Counted from the first letter of the stretch, positions 44,151 to 54,010 are shown. The stretch: DNA of 64,000 nt from Bradyrhizobium sp. 199 (GCF_023073355.1 NZ_JADPJI010000005.1:1116001-1180000), one strand, 5' to 3'. The notes: generated by a model from the sequence alone, not told the origin. Program-made: numbers and translations.

Positions 44151-45401
44151 TCAGGCTTTCTCTTCCCAGATCATGGCGAGGTGCACGATCGTCTGCACGG
44201 CCTTTTCCATGTCCTGGCGGCTGACCCATTCCAGCCGGGAGTGAAACGCGTGCTCGCCGGCAAAGATGTTGGGGCAGGGCAGGCCCATGAAGGACAGGCG
44301 CGAGCCGTCGGTGCCGCCGCGGATTGCGGTGCGCATCGGGCGCAGGCCGGCACGGCGGATCGCCTCGATGGCGTATTCGAGCACGTGCGGGTGACGGTCG
44401 ATCACCTGCTTCATGTTGCGGTATTGCTCGCGGACCTCGAACTTGTAGCTCGAACGCGGATAGTCCTTCATCACGTCCTTGACGATGGACTCGAGCAGGT
44501 CCTCTTTCTCCTTCAGCCCTTCTTCGGTGAAGTCGCGGACGATGAAGGAGAGCCTTGCCTGCTCCAGTGCGCCCTCGACGCCGATCGGATGCAGAAAGCC
44601 CTGCTTGCCTGAAGTCGTCTCCGGCGAGCAGCCTTCCTTCGGCAGCCGCTCGACGATGGCGGCCGCGATCTTGATCGCGTGCTCCATCTTGCCCTTGGCG
44701 TAGCCGGGATGGGCGCTGACGCCGTTGATGGTGATGGTGGCGCCGTCGGCCGAGAAGGTCTCGTCCTCGACGCAGCCCGCGCTCTCGCCGTCCATCGTGT
44801 AGCCGAAATCGGCGCCGAGCTTCTGCAGGTCGACATTGTCGACGCCGCGGCCGATCTCTTCGTCTGGCGTGAACAGGATCTTGATGGTGCCGTGCTTCAC
44901 ATCGGGATTGTTGATGAAGAAATGCGCGGCATCCATGATCTCGGCGACCCCGGCCTTGTTGTCGGCACCCAATAGCGTCGTGCCGTCGGTGGTGATGATG
45001 TCGTTGCCGATCTGGTTCTTCAGCGCGGGATGCTCATTGAAGCGGATCACCTGGCGGGTGTCGCCCGGCAGGGTGATGTCGCCGCCGCGATAGTTCTGCA
45101 GCAGCTGCGGCTTGACGTCCTTGCCGGTCACGTCGGGCGAGGTGTCCATGTGCGAGCAGAAGCAGATCACCGGCACTTTCTTGTCAGTGTTGGCGGGGAT
45201 CGTGCCGTAGACGTAGCCGTAATCGTCAAGATGCGCGTCCTCGACGCCCATGGCTCTCAGCTCGGCGGCGAGCACGCGGCCGAGATCCTTCTGCTTCTCC
45301 GTCGAGGGCGAGCGGGGGGATTCCGGATCGGACTGGGTGTCGATGGTGACGTAGCGCAGGAAGCGCTCGGTTACGGTATGCGAGAAGGTGAGGGAGGACA
45401 T
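44151..45401 (-). CDS. pepT: Peptidase T (tripeptide aminopeptidase)
   Basis: A 416-residue cytosolic M20B zinc peptidase that removes N-terminal residues from tripeptides. Metal ligands are visible in CFCSHMDTSPDV (His, Asp), LLGADNKAGVAEIM (bridging Asp) and FTPDEEIGRG (catalytic Glu pair). The C-terminal His is in FAGEHAFHSRLEWV. The conserved RGGTDGSRLSFMGLPCPN marks PepT. The length is normal. It is transcribed leftward, away from the HU gene upstream on the same strand. Confidence 0.95.
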   Translation of the reverse strand: MSSLTFSHTVTERFLRYVTIDTQSDPESPRSPSTEKQKDLGRVLAAELRAMGVEDAHLDDYGYVYGTIPANTDKKVPVICFCSHMDTSPDVTGKDVKPQLLQNYRGGDITLPGDTRQVIRFNEHPALKNQIGNDIITTDGTTLLGADNKAGVAEIMDAAHFFINNPDVKHGTIKILFTPDEEIGRGVDNVDLQKLGADFGYTMDGESAGCVEDETFSADGATITINGVSAHPGYAKGKMEHAIKIAAAIVERLPKEGCSPETTSGKQGFLHPIGVEGALEQARLSFIVRDFTEEGLKEKEDLLESIVKDVMKDYPRSSYKFEVREQYRNMKQVIDRHPHVLEYAIEAIRRAGLRPMRTAIRGGTDGSRLSFMGLPCPNIFAGEHAFHSRLEWVSRQDMEKAVQTIVHLAMIWEEKA

Positions 45402-45506
45402 TTCTGGTCAAACCGCCGAGGTCAGGGGGAAGCAGGCGGTATATCAGAAAAAATGCGGGCCGGGATGCGGCCGGAAAGGCGCGGATCAGGCTTGGCGAAG
45501 CTGATC

Positions 45507-45821
45507 TCAGATCGCCTCTTTCAGTTCCTTGACCGGGCGGAAGGTGACCTTCCTGCTGGCCTTGATGTGGATCGGCTCGCCGGTGGCCGGATTGCGGCCG
45601 GTGCGGGCGGCGCGCTTGCGCACCTGAAGAATGCCGAGCCCGACGATGCGGACGCGGTCGCCCTTCTTGAGGTGCTTGGTGATCAAATCGACCATGTCGG
45701 TGAGGACGGCTTCGGCGTGCTTCTTCGAAAGGTCCTGGCTCTCCGCGATATCGGCGGCAAGGTGCTTGAGCGTGATGGTGGCGGCAGCGGCTGCTTTCCT
45801 TGCCGAATCCTTCTTAGCCAT
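45507..45821 (-). CDS. HU-family DNA-binding protein
   Basis: A 104-residue nucleoid protein starting MAKKDSARKAAAAATITLKH. The dimerisation helices are followed by the DNA-wrapping arm signature GRNPATGEPIHIKASRKVTF with the intercalating proline. The basic N-terminal extension is slightly longer than E. coli HU. The open frame extends 45 codons upstream without similarity, so the start is placed at 45821. Whether it acts as HU or IHF is not decided. Confidence 0.93.
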   Translation of the reverse strand: MAKKDSARKAAAAATITLKHLAADIAESQDLSKKHAEAVLTDMVDLITKHLKKGDRVRIVGLGILQVRKRAARTGRNPATGEPIHIKASRKVTFRPVKELKEAI

Positions 45822-46027
45822 GTCTGGCCTCCTCGATGGTCCAACGGCGGGGCATCCCTGGAAAGGCCGAGAATGGGTGGGGATCCCTCTAAGTCCTTGA
45901 CGCCTAGACGATTCGGCCGTGGGCTGACACCGCAGCGCGCCCAGACGGCCGAACATCGTCCAGGGCTCGCCGCGGTTGCGACAGCCCTCAAGGAGTTCAG
46001 GCTAAGACTTTGAAGGGACTGCCAAAA

Positions 46028-46104
<77 letters not shown>

Positions 46105-46215
46105 GTGGTTCGCTTGGTGCGCGCGGAACGAGGGGGGACTTAAAGGCGGGGCTGGGTGAAGTCAAGGATGTTGCGCTGGCGCGGTGTATCTCGGCTAGGC
46201 ATTGCTCTGGAAAAC

Positions 46216-46241
46216 GAAAAAGGCCGCCCGGAGGCGGCCAT
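46216..46241 (-). terminator. Rho-independent terminator
   Basis: On the minus strand GGCCGCC-TCC-GGGCGGCC is followed by TTTTTCGTTTT. It lies 24 bases beyond the small gene ending at 46265. Confidence 0.8.
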
Positions 46242-46264
46242 GGGTCAGCCCGGAAGAGAACGTC

Positions 46265-46468
46265 TCAGCGAATTTCCGACGTCCTGGCGCTCGTCACCAC
46301 CACCGGCTTGCCGGCCTTGATCACGTGGGCGGACTGGGCGGTCTGGGTGTAATCGCCATTGGTGCGGGCTGCGATCCCGAAGCCGGCCACCATGATGCCG
46401 GCCACCAGCGCCACCACCACGATCTTTAGGTGGGTCGCACGATCAGCAGAGTGAATTGAGTGGTTCAT
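46265..46468 (-). CDS. Small membrane-anchored hypothetical protein
   Basis: 67 residues. The start MNHSIHSADRATHLKIVVVA has GGGAGG just upstream, and one span follows (IVVVALVAGIMVAGFGIAA). The tail ends KAGKPVVVTSARTSEIR and is predicted periplasmic. This type of short protein is widespread in Bradyrhizobium with no known function. It has its own terminator. Confidence 0.7.
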   Translation of the reverse strand: MNHSIHSADRATHLKIVVVALVAGIMVAGFGIAARTNGDYTQTAQSAHVIKAGKPVVVTSARTSEIR

Positions 46469-46646
46469 CTGAGCCTCCCGACGGGCTTTGCCGCCGTCTA
46501 TGGCTCTTGTCTTAAGGACCATCTGTTTCCGGATGGTTTCGCGGGTTCCGCAAAATGGTTTCATCTCCCCGCCCGGCTGGTTTCACCGGGCGGGCCGCGC
46601 AGGGCCCGGGCTTGGCAGGCCCCGGCTGTCTTGGCAGAGGTGGATT

Positions 46647-47159
46647 ATGAGCCAGACCGAGTGCAGGGGCGGGGCGACATCGCCCGCAGCGGACGAGAGC
46701 GAATCCTCGTGCCCAATCACCGTGATGCTGTCGTCGCGACTGGTGGTGCTCGCCAATTGCTCAGGCGCGGCGCGATCCTGCGTTACAAGCGCCTCACCGG
46801 ATTGTCCTCGGTCGAGTTCGGTCTCGTCGCCTCGCTCGGCCGCCGCCCGCCAATGAGCGTGGCGCGGCTCGCCGAGGCCGTCGGCCAGGACAAGGGACAA
46901 ATCAGCCGGGCGCTGGCCAATCTGCTCTCGCGAGCTGATCGCGAAAACGGCTAATCCCAGGGACAGCCGCGAGGTGCTGATCTCGCTGATCCCTGCGGGC
47001 CTCGTTGCGCATGATGCGATCATTGACGGCGCACAGGAGCGCAATCGGCGCTTGCTGGATCATGTGAGCGAAGCCGAGTTCCACACGCTGCTGCGGCAGG
47101 TGGATCAGCTCACCGCGATCGCCGCCGACATGCTCGAGAGCGAGAAGCGCTCGCGCTGA
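46647..47159 (+). pseudogene. MarR-family regulator, interrupted by two frameshifts
   Basis: Three segments in alternating frames join into one MarR protein. They are MSQTECRGGATSPAADESES...RLVVLAN (from 46647), then LLRRGAILRYKRLTGLSSVE...GQDKGQISRALANLLSR with the winged-helix recognition region, then ELIAKTANPRDSREVLISLI and a complete C-terminus ending at 47159. The first shift is near 46760, the second near 46935. The gene is otherwise full length, so the lesion is recent or a sequencing artefact. Confidence 0.75.
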
Positions 47160-47190
47160 TCTCGCAGCAATTCCCCGAAATGCTGAAGCG

Positions 47191-47210
47191 CTTCTAAGAG
47201 TCCTTCTAAG
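47191..47210 (+). promoter_or_regulatory. TTCTAAG direct repeat upstream of the TonB-dependent receptor
   Basis: CTTCTAAGAGTCCTTCTAAG contains two TTCTAAG units 12 bases apart, about 110 bases before the receptor gene. Rhizobial iron-control elements recognised by Irr contain TTCTAA half-sites, but usually as an inverted pair. Operator function is only a suggestion. Confidence 0.25.
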
Positions 47211-47316
47211 AAGCTTTCAATTAGGGAAATCGCGTACCCTCCCATAAGCCTCAGTGCGGTGCATGCCGTCACGGGACTGACGGCATGACGCATGCAGATA
47301 CGTTTTGGGGTGGCGC

Positions 47317-49569
47317 GTGAACAGTCTGGGAATGCTGCGGTCGGCCGTGTTGACGACCGCTTTGGTTTTGGTGCCGCAGGCATCGCTTGCACAATCCTCT
47401 GCGCAGAGCGGCGCGCAAAGCTTGCCCTCGGTTACTGTCACCGCGCCGGAAGCGCGCCGGCGTGCGGCCGCGACGCCGCAGCGTCGCGCGCCGCGGTCGG
47501 TGCAGACAGCCAGTCGAAGCAAGCCGCAGCCACAGCGCGATGTCGGCTTCGTCGAGACACCGCGTGGCCCGGTGAATGGCTACGTCGCCGGTCGCAGCTC
47601 GTCCGGCACCAAGACCAACACGCCGATCATAGAGACACCGCAATCGGTGTCGGTCATCAGTGCCCAGCAGATCCGCGACCAGAAGATCGTCAGCAAGTTC
47701 GACGAGGTGCTGCGTTACACGCCCGGCGTGATCGCCGGCACCTACGGCGCCGATTTCCGCAACGACTGGTTCTTAATCCGCGGCTTCCCCGCGCAGAACG
47801 AGTCGCTGTTCCTCGATGGACTGCAGCTCTTCTACACGTCCTATGCCAGCTGGAAGCTGCAACCATTCAACCTCGAGCGCGTCGAGGTGCTGCGCGGGCC
47901 GTCCGGCATTCTGTACGGTGGCTCGGCGCCGGGCGGTCTCGTCAACGCGGTGAGCAAGCTGCCGCGCGCCGAGCCGGTGCGGTACCTCGAGACCGGCATC
48001 AACAACCACGGCAACGCCTACACCGCGTTCGACATCGGCGGTGTGGTCCCGCAATCCGGCAACGGGCAAACGTTGTACCGGTTTGTCGGCCAGGTGCAGG
48101 GCGGCGGCACCCAGACCGACTATACCTACGACAACAACTTCTTCTTCGCTCCGTCGGTGACCTGGCGGCCGGACGGCGACACCAAGCTCACCGTCTACGC
48201 CACGGCTGCGCACAACAATACCAGGGCGGAGAACTTCCTGCCCTATGTCGGCACCGTCACCAACGCGCCGTTCGGCCGCATTCCTACCAGCCTGTTCGCC
48301 GGCGACCCCCGCGCCGACCGGTTTCGCCGCGAGCAGGAGACGCTCGGCTACCAGTTCGAGAAGAACATCACGGACAGCCTCGACTTCCGCCAGAATGCGC
48401 GCTTCGCCCATGTCGACGTCTTCTACACCGGCCTCTACGGGTTGGGCTACGCGACGACGCCCGCGGCCGCCGACATCATGCGCGGCAATTTCTACGCCCG
48501 CGGCGTCGCCAACCAGTTGAACCTCGACAACCAGCTCGAGTACCGCTTCGCCACCGGCGCGCTGCAGCACACCGCGCTCTTCGGCGTCGACCTCAAGCAT
48601 TACGCTCTCGACGACCGGCAAGGCTTCGGGGCGGGCACCAATCTCAACGTGCTCAATCCGGTCTATGGCGTCAACGCGCCGTTCAACGCTGCGCTGTACC
48701 AGGACGTCTATCTTACGCAGGGCATGGCCGCGGTTTATCTCCAGGATCAGGTCAAGCTCGATCGGCTGACGGTGGTGCTGTCGGGCCGTCAGGACTGGGT
48801 TGATCTCGACAACGACAACCGGCTCGGCCCCGATCAAAGCCGCAAGGACAGCAAGTTCTCCGGCCGGGTCGGCGCGATCTACAATCTCGACTTTGGCGTC
48901 GCGCCCTACGTCTCGTACATGACGGGCTACAATCCGATCATCGGCGTCAACGCGGCCGGACGGCTGCAATTGCCGGAGACCTCGGAGCAAACCGAGGTCG
49001 GCGTGAAGTACGAGCCGGTCGGGCTCAACGCCCGCTTCAGCGTCGCGTGGTTCGATCTGAAGCGCAAGAATGCGCTGACCACCGATCCGAACAATCCGCT
49101 ATTCCAGACCCAGAACGGCGAGATCACCTCGCGTGGCCTTGAGCTCGAGGCCGTGGCGAACATCACGCCGGACTTCAAGCTGGTGGCGAGCTACACCAAT
49201 TACGCTCTGTTCGTGAGCCAGGACCTGAATTCCGCACTGATCGGCACCGTTCCGACCAATACGCCGCGGGAGTTCGCCTCGGTCTGGACCGACTATACGT
49301 TCAGCGACGGCCCGCTGCGGGGCTTCGGCCTTGGCGGCGGCGTGCGCTACATCGGCTCGTCCTTTGCCGACATGGCGAATACCGCGCTCGTTCCGTCCTT
49401 CGTGCTGGGCGATCTCGCCATGCACTACGAATGGGACCACCACTGGCGCGCGGCGCTCAACGTCGCAAATGTGACGGACAAGATCTACGTCGCGAGCTGC
49501 GCGGTCATCACCTCATGCTATTATGGCGACCGTCGCCGCATCACCGCAAGCCTCGCCTACAAATGGTGA
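47317..49569 (+). CDS. TonB-dependent siderophore receptor
   Basis: A 750-residue outer-membrane gated channel for a ferric siderophore. I prefer GTG 47317 (GGGG six bases upstream); TTG 47305 and ATG 47332 are alternatives. Signal peptide: MLRSAVLTTALVLVPQASLA. A TonB-box-like LPSVTVTAPEA is followed by a Pro/Arg-rich linker. The plug domain starts at TPIIETPQSVSVISAQQIRD and includes LRGPSGILYGGSAPGGLVN. The 22-strand barrel ends in the aromatic ASLAYKW. The FhuA/FpvA-like group takes up hydroxamate-type siderophores; the exact ligand is unknown. The broken MarR gene lies just upstream. Confidence 0.93.
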   Translation: MNSLGMLRSAVLTTALVLVPQASLAQSSAQSGAQSLPSVTVTAPEARRRAAATPQRRAPRSVQTASRSKPQPQRDVGFVETPRGPVNGYVAGRSSSGTKTNTPIIETPQSVSVISAQQIRDQKIVSKFDEVLRYTPGVIAGTYGADFRNDWFLIRGFPAQNESLFLDGLQLFYTSYASWKLQPFNLERVEVLRGPSGILYGGSAPGGLVNAVSKLPRAEPVRYLETGINNHGNAYTAFDIGGVVPQSGNGQTLYRFVGQVQGGGTQTDYTYDNNFFFAPSVTWRPDGDTKLTVYATAAHNNTRAENFLPYVGTVTNAPFGRIPTSLFAGDPRADRFRREQETLGYQFEKNITDSLDFRQNARFAHVDVFYTGLYGLGYATTPAAADIMRGNFYARGVANQLNLDNQLEYRFATGALQHTALFGVDLKHYALDDRQGFGAGTNLNVLNPVYGVNAPFNAALYQDVYLTQGMAAVYLQDQVKLDRLTVVLSGRQDWVDLDNDNRLGPDQSRKDSKFSGRVGAIYNLDFGVAPYVSYMTGYNPIIGVNAAGRLQLPETSEQTEVGVKYEPVGLNARFSVAWFDLKRKNALTTDPNNPLFQTQNGEITSRGLELEAVANITPDFKLVASYTNYALFVSQDLNSALIGTVPTNTPREFASVWTDYTFSDGPLRGFGLGGGVRYIGSSFADMANTALVPSFVLGDLAMHYEWDHHWRAALNVANVTDKIYVASCAVITSCYYGDRRRITASLAYKW

Positions 49570-50270
49570 CGGCGGACGAGGGGAGAGCTTCGTGAAGGCG
49601 CGCAAGCGTCAGGCGTTGGTCGTCATCAGGAGATAGATGAGCTCCCGGGCTATGCCCCCCAGCCCAAAGCTCATGCGGGCGCGGCGCGCGACGACCCCAA
49701 ACGTCGCCGCCGCCGCGCTCGCCACCGGTCGCACTGCAGTATATCGCCGGACGGTGCCGTTCTCGCAGGCGGCAGGTCAGGTCCTGCCGTGATGCATGGC
49801 TCGTGTGATCAGTTGCGCCTGTGGATAGGTGTCTTTGCTGCAACCTGTCCTGCCTCGCGACCGCGACGATCATCGGCGGTTCGGCGTCGCGCTCCCCGGA
49901 CACGGTCGGCCGATATGCCCGCCAGGGTGACAGTCGGGTTCCTGACAGCCGCCATAGCTCGGCTTGGGTGCGCGGCCGCAGCAGAAAACCGGGCGTTTTT
50001 CTCGGGCCATGCGGGGCAAGACGTTGCCGGCGCCTGTGGGGCGCAATCTACGAGCTGCGGCCCTGCAAAACTGTGGCTGCCCTTGCTGGGCTTTGCGATC
50101 TGCTCCATACCAGCGCGGGGTGATTCCGGGATTTTCACCGTTCCGGGGGCGGCAAAGGGCCTAAAAACAGCGTGTCTTGCGCCCATTGGTGCACTGCGCT
50201 AAGGCTCAGAATAATTCCAAATCGGACGAATCCGCGGCTGTCCCGAGGCTGCGGGAAAAAGGGCTCGCCA
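49570..50270. other. Intergenic region before the nuo operon
   Basis: 701 bases with no confident gene. On the minus strand a short frame from GTG 49734 to 49609 (41 codons) reads VRPVASAAAATFGVVARRAR then MSFGLGGIARELIYLLMTTN and Ala. It looks more protein-like than its surroundings, but there is no ribosome-binding site. It could be a gene remnant. The right half probably contains the nuo promoter and leader; I could not place a -35/-10 pair. Confidence 0.4.
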
Positions 50271-50636
50271 ATGAGCGGCATTCTGCAGAACTATCTTCCA
50301 CTCGTCGTCTTTATAGGGGTCGCGGGCCTCATTGGCCTCGTGCTGCTGATTGCCCCCTTCATCGTGGCGTTCCAGCAGCCGGACCCGGAAAAGCTGTCGG
50401 CGTATGAGTGCGGTTTCAACGCCTTCGACGATGCCCGCATGAAGTTCGACGTCCGCTTCTACCTGGTCGCCATCCTCTTCATCATCTTCGACCTCGAGGT
50501 GGCTTTCCTGTTTCCCTGGGCGGTGGCGTTCGGCAAGCTTGGCGCGACCGGCTTCTGGTCCATGGTGGTGTTTCTCGCCGTGCTGACGGTCGGGTTCGCC
50601 TATGAATGGAAGAAGGGAGCACTCGAATGGGATTGA
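50271..50636 (+). CDS. nuoA: NADH-quinone oxidoreductase subunit A
   Basis: A 121-residue membrane-arm subunit of respiratory complex I (ND3 homologue). It has three spans. The conserved loop [20 protein letters not shown] carries the Cys that becomes exposed in the active/deactive transition in mitochondria. The start [11 protein letters not shown] is chosen at 50271; the frame extends upstream without similarity. First gene of the operon, overlapping nuoB by ten bases. Confidence 0.96.
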   Translation: MSGILQNYLPLVVFIGVAGLIGLVLLIAPFIVAFQQPDPEKLSAYECGFNAFDDARMKFDVRFYLVAILFIIFDLEVAFLFPWAVAFGKLGATGFWSMVVFLAVLTVGFAYEWKKGALEWD

Positions 50637-51214
50637 ACCCTGCATCGTCCACAGGTCCGGTTCTAGCGCCGGCCCCCAAGGGCATCCTGGACCCGTCGAC
50701 CGGCAAGCCGGTCGGGGCCACTGATCCGTTCTTCCTCGAGGTCAATTCCGAGCTGTCCGACAAGGGCTTCTTCGTGGCCGCGACCGACGATCTCATCACC
50801 TGGGCGCGCACCGGCTCCTTGATGTGGATGACCTTCGGTCTCGCCTGCTGCGCGGTCGAGATGATGCAAGTGTCGATGCCGCGCTATGACGTCGAGCGCT
50901 TCGGCTTCGCGCCGCGTGCCTCGCCGCGCCAATCCGACGTGATGATCGTCGCCGGCACGCTGACCAACAAGATGGCGCCGGCGCTGCGCAAGGTCTACGA
51001 CCAGATGCCCGAGCCGCGCTACGTCATCTCCATGGGTTCCTGCGCCAATGGCGGCGGCTACTATCACTATTCCTATTCGGTCGTGCGCGGCTGCGACCGC
51101 ATCGTGCCGATCGACATTTACGTGCCGGGCTGTCCGCCCACGGCGGAAGCGCTGCTGTACGGCGTGCTGCTGCTGCAGAAGAAGATCCGGCGCACCGGCA
51201 CCATCGAACGCTAA
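50627..51214 (+). CDS. nuoB: NADH-quinone oxidoreductase subunit B
   Basis: A 195-residue peripheral-arm subunit (NDUFS7/PSST homologue) that binds the terminal iron-sulfur cluster N2 beside the quinone site. The tandem cysteines appear in [13 protein letters not shown], with the other ligands in [13 protein letters not shown] and [13 protein letters not shown] 35-residue Pro-rich N-terminal extension precedes the core. GGAG lies upstream of ATG 50627 inside nuoA. Confidence 0.97.
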   Translation: MGLNPASSTGPVLAPAPKGILDPSTGKPVGATDPFFLEVNSELSDKGFFVAATDDLITWARTGSLMWMTFGLACCAVEMMQVSMPRYDVERFGFAPRASPRQSDVMIVAGTLTNKMAPALRKVYDQMPEPRYVISMGSCANGGGYYHYSYSVVRGCDRIVPIDIYVPGCPPTAEALLYGVLLLQKKIRRTGTIER

Positions 51215-51225
51215 GGTTTTACGTC

Positions 51226-51837
51226 ATGGACGACGCCAAGCTCGACGCCCTGGGGCAGACGATCGTTAGCGCGCTTCCGGGCGCCGCCACCGGTCATTCG
51301 GTGGCCTTCAACCAGCTCACGGTTGATGTCGAGGTCAGCAAGATCGTCGAGGTGGTCAAGTACCTCCGCGACGACCCGAATTGCCGCTTCATCAACTTCA
51401 CCGACATCACGGCCGTGGACTATCCGTCGCGCGAGAAGCGCTTCGACGTGATTTATCACTTCCTGTCCCCGACCCTGAACACGCGCGTCCGGCTCAAGGC
51501 CCAGGCCGACGAGACCACGCAGGTGCCGTCGCTGATCGAAGTGTTCCCCGGCGCCGACTGGTTCGAGCGCGAGACCTACGACCTCTACGGCGTGTTCTTC
51601 GTCGGCCATCCCGACATGCGCCGCATCCTCACCGATTACGGATTCGAGGGTCATCCGCTGCGCAAGGACTTCCCGACCACCGGTTTCGTCGAGGTCCGCT
51701 ACGACGACCAGGAGAAGCGGGTGGTGTACGAGCCCGTCAGGCTCAGCCAGGAATTCCGCAAGTTCGATTTCCTCTCGCCATGGGAAGGGGCGGACTATCC
51801 GCTGCCCGGTGACGAGAAGGCGGGGCCGAAGGTCTGA
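51226..51837 (+). CDS. nuoC: NADH-quinone oxidoreductase subunit C
   Basis: A 203-residue peripheral-arm subunit (30 kDa, NDUFS3 homologue) that scaffolds NuoD. The family signature is [20 protein letters not shown], followed by [14 protein letters not shown]. It is separate from nuoD, unlike the nuoCD fusion of enterobacteria. The stop lies two bases before nuoD starts. Confidence 0.97.
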   Translation: MDDAKLDALGQTIVSALPGAATGHSVAFNQLTVDVEVSKIVEVVKYLRDDPNCRFINFTDITAVDYPSREKRFDVIYHFLSPTLNTRVRLKAQADETTQVPSLIEVFPGADWFERETYDLYGVFFVGHPDMRRILTDYGFEGHPLRKDFPTTGFVEVRYDDQEKRVVYEPVRLSQEFRKFDFLSPWEGADYPLPGDEKAGPKV

Positions 51838-51839
51838 TC

Positions 51840-53036
51840 ATGAACGAGCAACCTGAACAGCTTCGCAATTTCACCATCAACTTCGGGCCGCAGCATCCGG
51901 CGGCCCACGGCGTGCTGCGCCTCGTGCTCGAATTGGACGGTGAGGTGGTTGCCCGCGTCGATCCGCATATCGGCCTGCTTCACCGCGGCACCGAAAAGCT
52001 GATCGAACAGAAGACCTACCTCCAGGCTATTCCTTATTTCGACCGGCTCGACTATGTCGCGCCGATGAACCAGGAGCATGCCTTCTGCATGGCTGCAGAA
52101 AAGCTGCTCGGCATCGAGGTGCCGCGCCGCGCGCAGTTGATCCGCGTGCTCTATTGCGAGATCGGCCGCATCCTCTCTCATCTTCTTAACGTCACCACGC
52201 AGGCGATGGACGTCGGCGCGCTCACCCCGCCGCTGTGGGGTTTCGAAGAGCGCGAGAAGCTGATGGTGTTCTACGAGCGCGCCTCGGGCAGCCGTATGCA
52301 CGCAGCCTTCTTCCGCGTCGGCGGCGTGCATCAGGACCTGCCGCAGAAGCTGGTCGACGACATCGAGGCCTGGTGCGATCCGTTCCTGAAGGTGGTGGAC
52401 GACCTCGACCGCCTGCTCACCGCCAACCGCATCTTCAAGCAGCGCAATGTCGACATCGGCGTGGTGCCGCTGAAGGAAGCCTGGGAGTGGGGTTTCTCGG
52501 GCGTGATGGTTCGCGGCTCGGGCGCGGCCTGGGATTTGCGCAAGTCGCAGCCCTATGAGTGCTACGCCGAGATGGATTTCGACATTCCGATCGGCAAGCA
52601 CGGCGACTGCTACGACCGCTACCTGATCCGCATGGAAGAGATGCGCCAGTCGGTGCGCATCATGAAGCAGTGCATCCAGAAGCTGAACGCGCCCGACGGC
52701 AAGGGTCCCGTGGTTGTCGAAGACAACAAGGTCGCGCCGCCGCGCCGTGGCGAGATGAAGCGCTCGATGGAAGCGCTGATCCACCACTTCAAGCTCTACA
52801 CCGAAGGCGTCCATGTGCCGGCCGGCGAAGTCTACGCCGCGGTCGAGGCGCCCAAGGGCGAGTTCGGCGTCTATCTAATCTCCGACGGCAGCAACAAGCC
52901 CTACAAGTGCAAGATCCGCGCGCCAGGCTTTGCGCATCTGCAGGCCATGGATCACATCTGCCGCGGCCATCTGCTCGCCGACGTCTCGGCGATCCTCGGC
53001 TCCCTCGACATCGTCTTCGGAGAGGTCGATCGGTGA
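51840..53036 (+). CDS. nuoD: NADH-quinone oxidoreductase subunit D
   Basis: A 398-residue peripheral-arm subunit (49 kDa, NDUFS2 homologue) forming the quinone pocket with NuoB. Landmarks are [20 protein letters not shown] (quinone-site His), [16 protein letters not shown] and the C-terminal VFGEVDR. Its TGA stop shares one base with the ATG of the methyltransferase gene that follows, so translation of the two is probably coupled. Confidence 0.97.
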   Translation: MNEQPEQLRNFTINFGPQHPAAHGVLRLVLELDGEVVARVDPHIGLLHRGTEKLIEQKTYLQAIPYFDRLDYVAPMNQEHAFCMAAEKLLGIEVPRRAQLIRVLYCEIGRILSHLLNVTTQAMDVGALTPPLWGFEEREKLMVFYERASGSRMHAAFFRVGGVHQDLPQKLVDDIEAWCDPFLKVVDDLDRLLTANRIFKQRNVDIGVVPLKEAWEWGFSGVMVRGSGAAWDLRKSQPYECYAEMDFDIPIGKHGDCYDRYLIRMEEMRQSVRIMKQCIQKLNAPDGKGPVVVEDNKVAPPRRGEMKRSMEALIHHFKLYTEGVHVPAGEVYAAVEAPKGEFGVYLISDGSNKPYKCKIRAPGFAHLQAMDHICRGHLLADVSAILGSLDIVFGEVDR

Positions 53037-53998
53037 TGGCGCAGGCGCCAATCCAGTTCGACCGTGCCTCGGGGGCCCTTGAAGGGGCCAACCTGTGGGA
53101 GCGGACGGCTGCCTTGGCGCTGGTGACGGGATCGAAGATCTCCTCGCACTTCTCGCATATGGGCTACATCGCCTGCGCAAACCTGCTGCGGAAGACGCTG
53201 CCCGAGCGCAACATCGCGGTCAGGCTCAACCCTGACGCCGTGTTCGAATTCCCTTACGGCGACGGCTATTGGAGCAAGCTGCTCAACCGCTCCTACAATT
53301 ACGAGGACGAGCTGGAGCTCTTGTTCGCCGACTCCATCGACGTCGACTATACGCTGCTCGATTGCGGCGCCAATTACGGCTACTGGTCGGTGCTGGTCTC
53401 AAGCAAGCCGTTTGGCTCGCACAAGGCGATCGCGATCGAGCCGTCGGGGCAGAACTTCCAGAAGCTTGCCAACAACGCCCGCGTCAACAACAGCCGCTTC
53501 GAGACCATGAAGTGCGCGATCGGCGCATCGCGTGGCACCGCGCGGCTGTCGGGCACCAAGCACGAAGCCTTCAGCATCGCCGGCAATCCGGCGGCAGGCG
53601 GTGAGGAGGTGCCGGTCATCGCGCTCGACAATCTGATCGAGGACGGCAAGGTCGCAAGCACCGGCAAGTATCTGATCAAGCTCGACGTCGAGGGCGTCGA
53701 GATCGAGGCGATCAAGGGCGGCGCACGGCTGCTCCAGGCCGACAGCGTCATCATGTGCGAGGAGCACGGCAGCGACCGTTCTCACGCCGTGTCGCGCTAC
53801 ATCCTCGAACACACCCCGCTGAAGCTGATCGTGTTCGATCCGCGCAGCAACCGGATGGAGACCGTGACCGAGCTGTCGATCCTCGACCGCATCAAGGTCT
53901 CGACCCACGTCGGCTACAACGTTTTCGGCACCGCAAGCGCATTTTGGCAGGACAGGATCGAAGCCCTGAATGCGAAAACAGCGCGCCGCACGCAGTGA
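53036..53998 (+). CDS. FkbM-family SAM-dependent methyltransferase inside the nuo operon
   Basis: 320 residues. The class I methyltransferase motif I is YTLLDCGANYGYWSVLV (about 100-115), then KAIAIEPSGQNFQKLANNAR. The FkbM signature YLIKLDVEGVEIEAIKGG is near 218-235. FkbM enzymes usually O-methylate small molecules or glycans, and some members act on other substrates. Here the gene sits between nuoD and nuoE, overlapping nuoD by one base (TGATG) and ending 12 bases before nuoE. It must be co-transcribed with complex I. Function in complex I assembly or modification is an inference from position; no residue identifies the acceptor. Confidence 0.85.
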   Translation: MAQAPIQFDRASGALEGANLWERTAALALVTGSKISSHFSHMGYIACANLLRKTLPERNIAVRLNPDAVFEFPYGDGYWSKLLNRSYNYEDELELLFADSIDVDYTLLDCGANYGYWSVLVSSKPFGSHKAIAIEPSGQNFQKLANNARVNNSRFETMKCAIGASRGTARLSGTKHEAFSIAGNPAAGGEEVPVIALDNLIEDGKVASTGKYLIKLDVEGVEIEAIKGGARLLQADSVIMCEEHGSDRSHAVSRYILEHTPLKLIVFDPRSNRMETVTELSILDRIKVSTHVGYNVFGTASAFWQDRIEALNAKTARRTQ

Positions 53999-54010
53999 GA
54001 GATTGAAGAG

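Noticed and set aside
44151..45401. Suspected active-site change in pepT (ADNKAG instead of ADDKAG)
   Set aside because: In M20 peptidases the metal-bridging Asp is the first of the pair and is kept; the second position varies.
49541..49903. A 120-codon minus-strand frame downstream of the receptor gene
   Set aside because: Arg/His-rich shadow-like composition and no homology pattern; a different short frame in the same place is mentioned in the intergenic entry only as a possible remnant.
49720..50000. Possible cobalamin riboswitch before nuoA or at the receptor end (GGTGACAGTCGGG, CAGGTCAGGTCCTGCC)
   Set aside because: The conserved B12-box and core pairings are not present in order, and neither neighbour is a B12-regulated gene.
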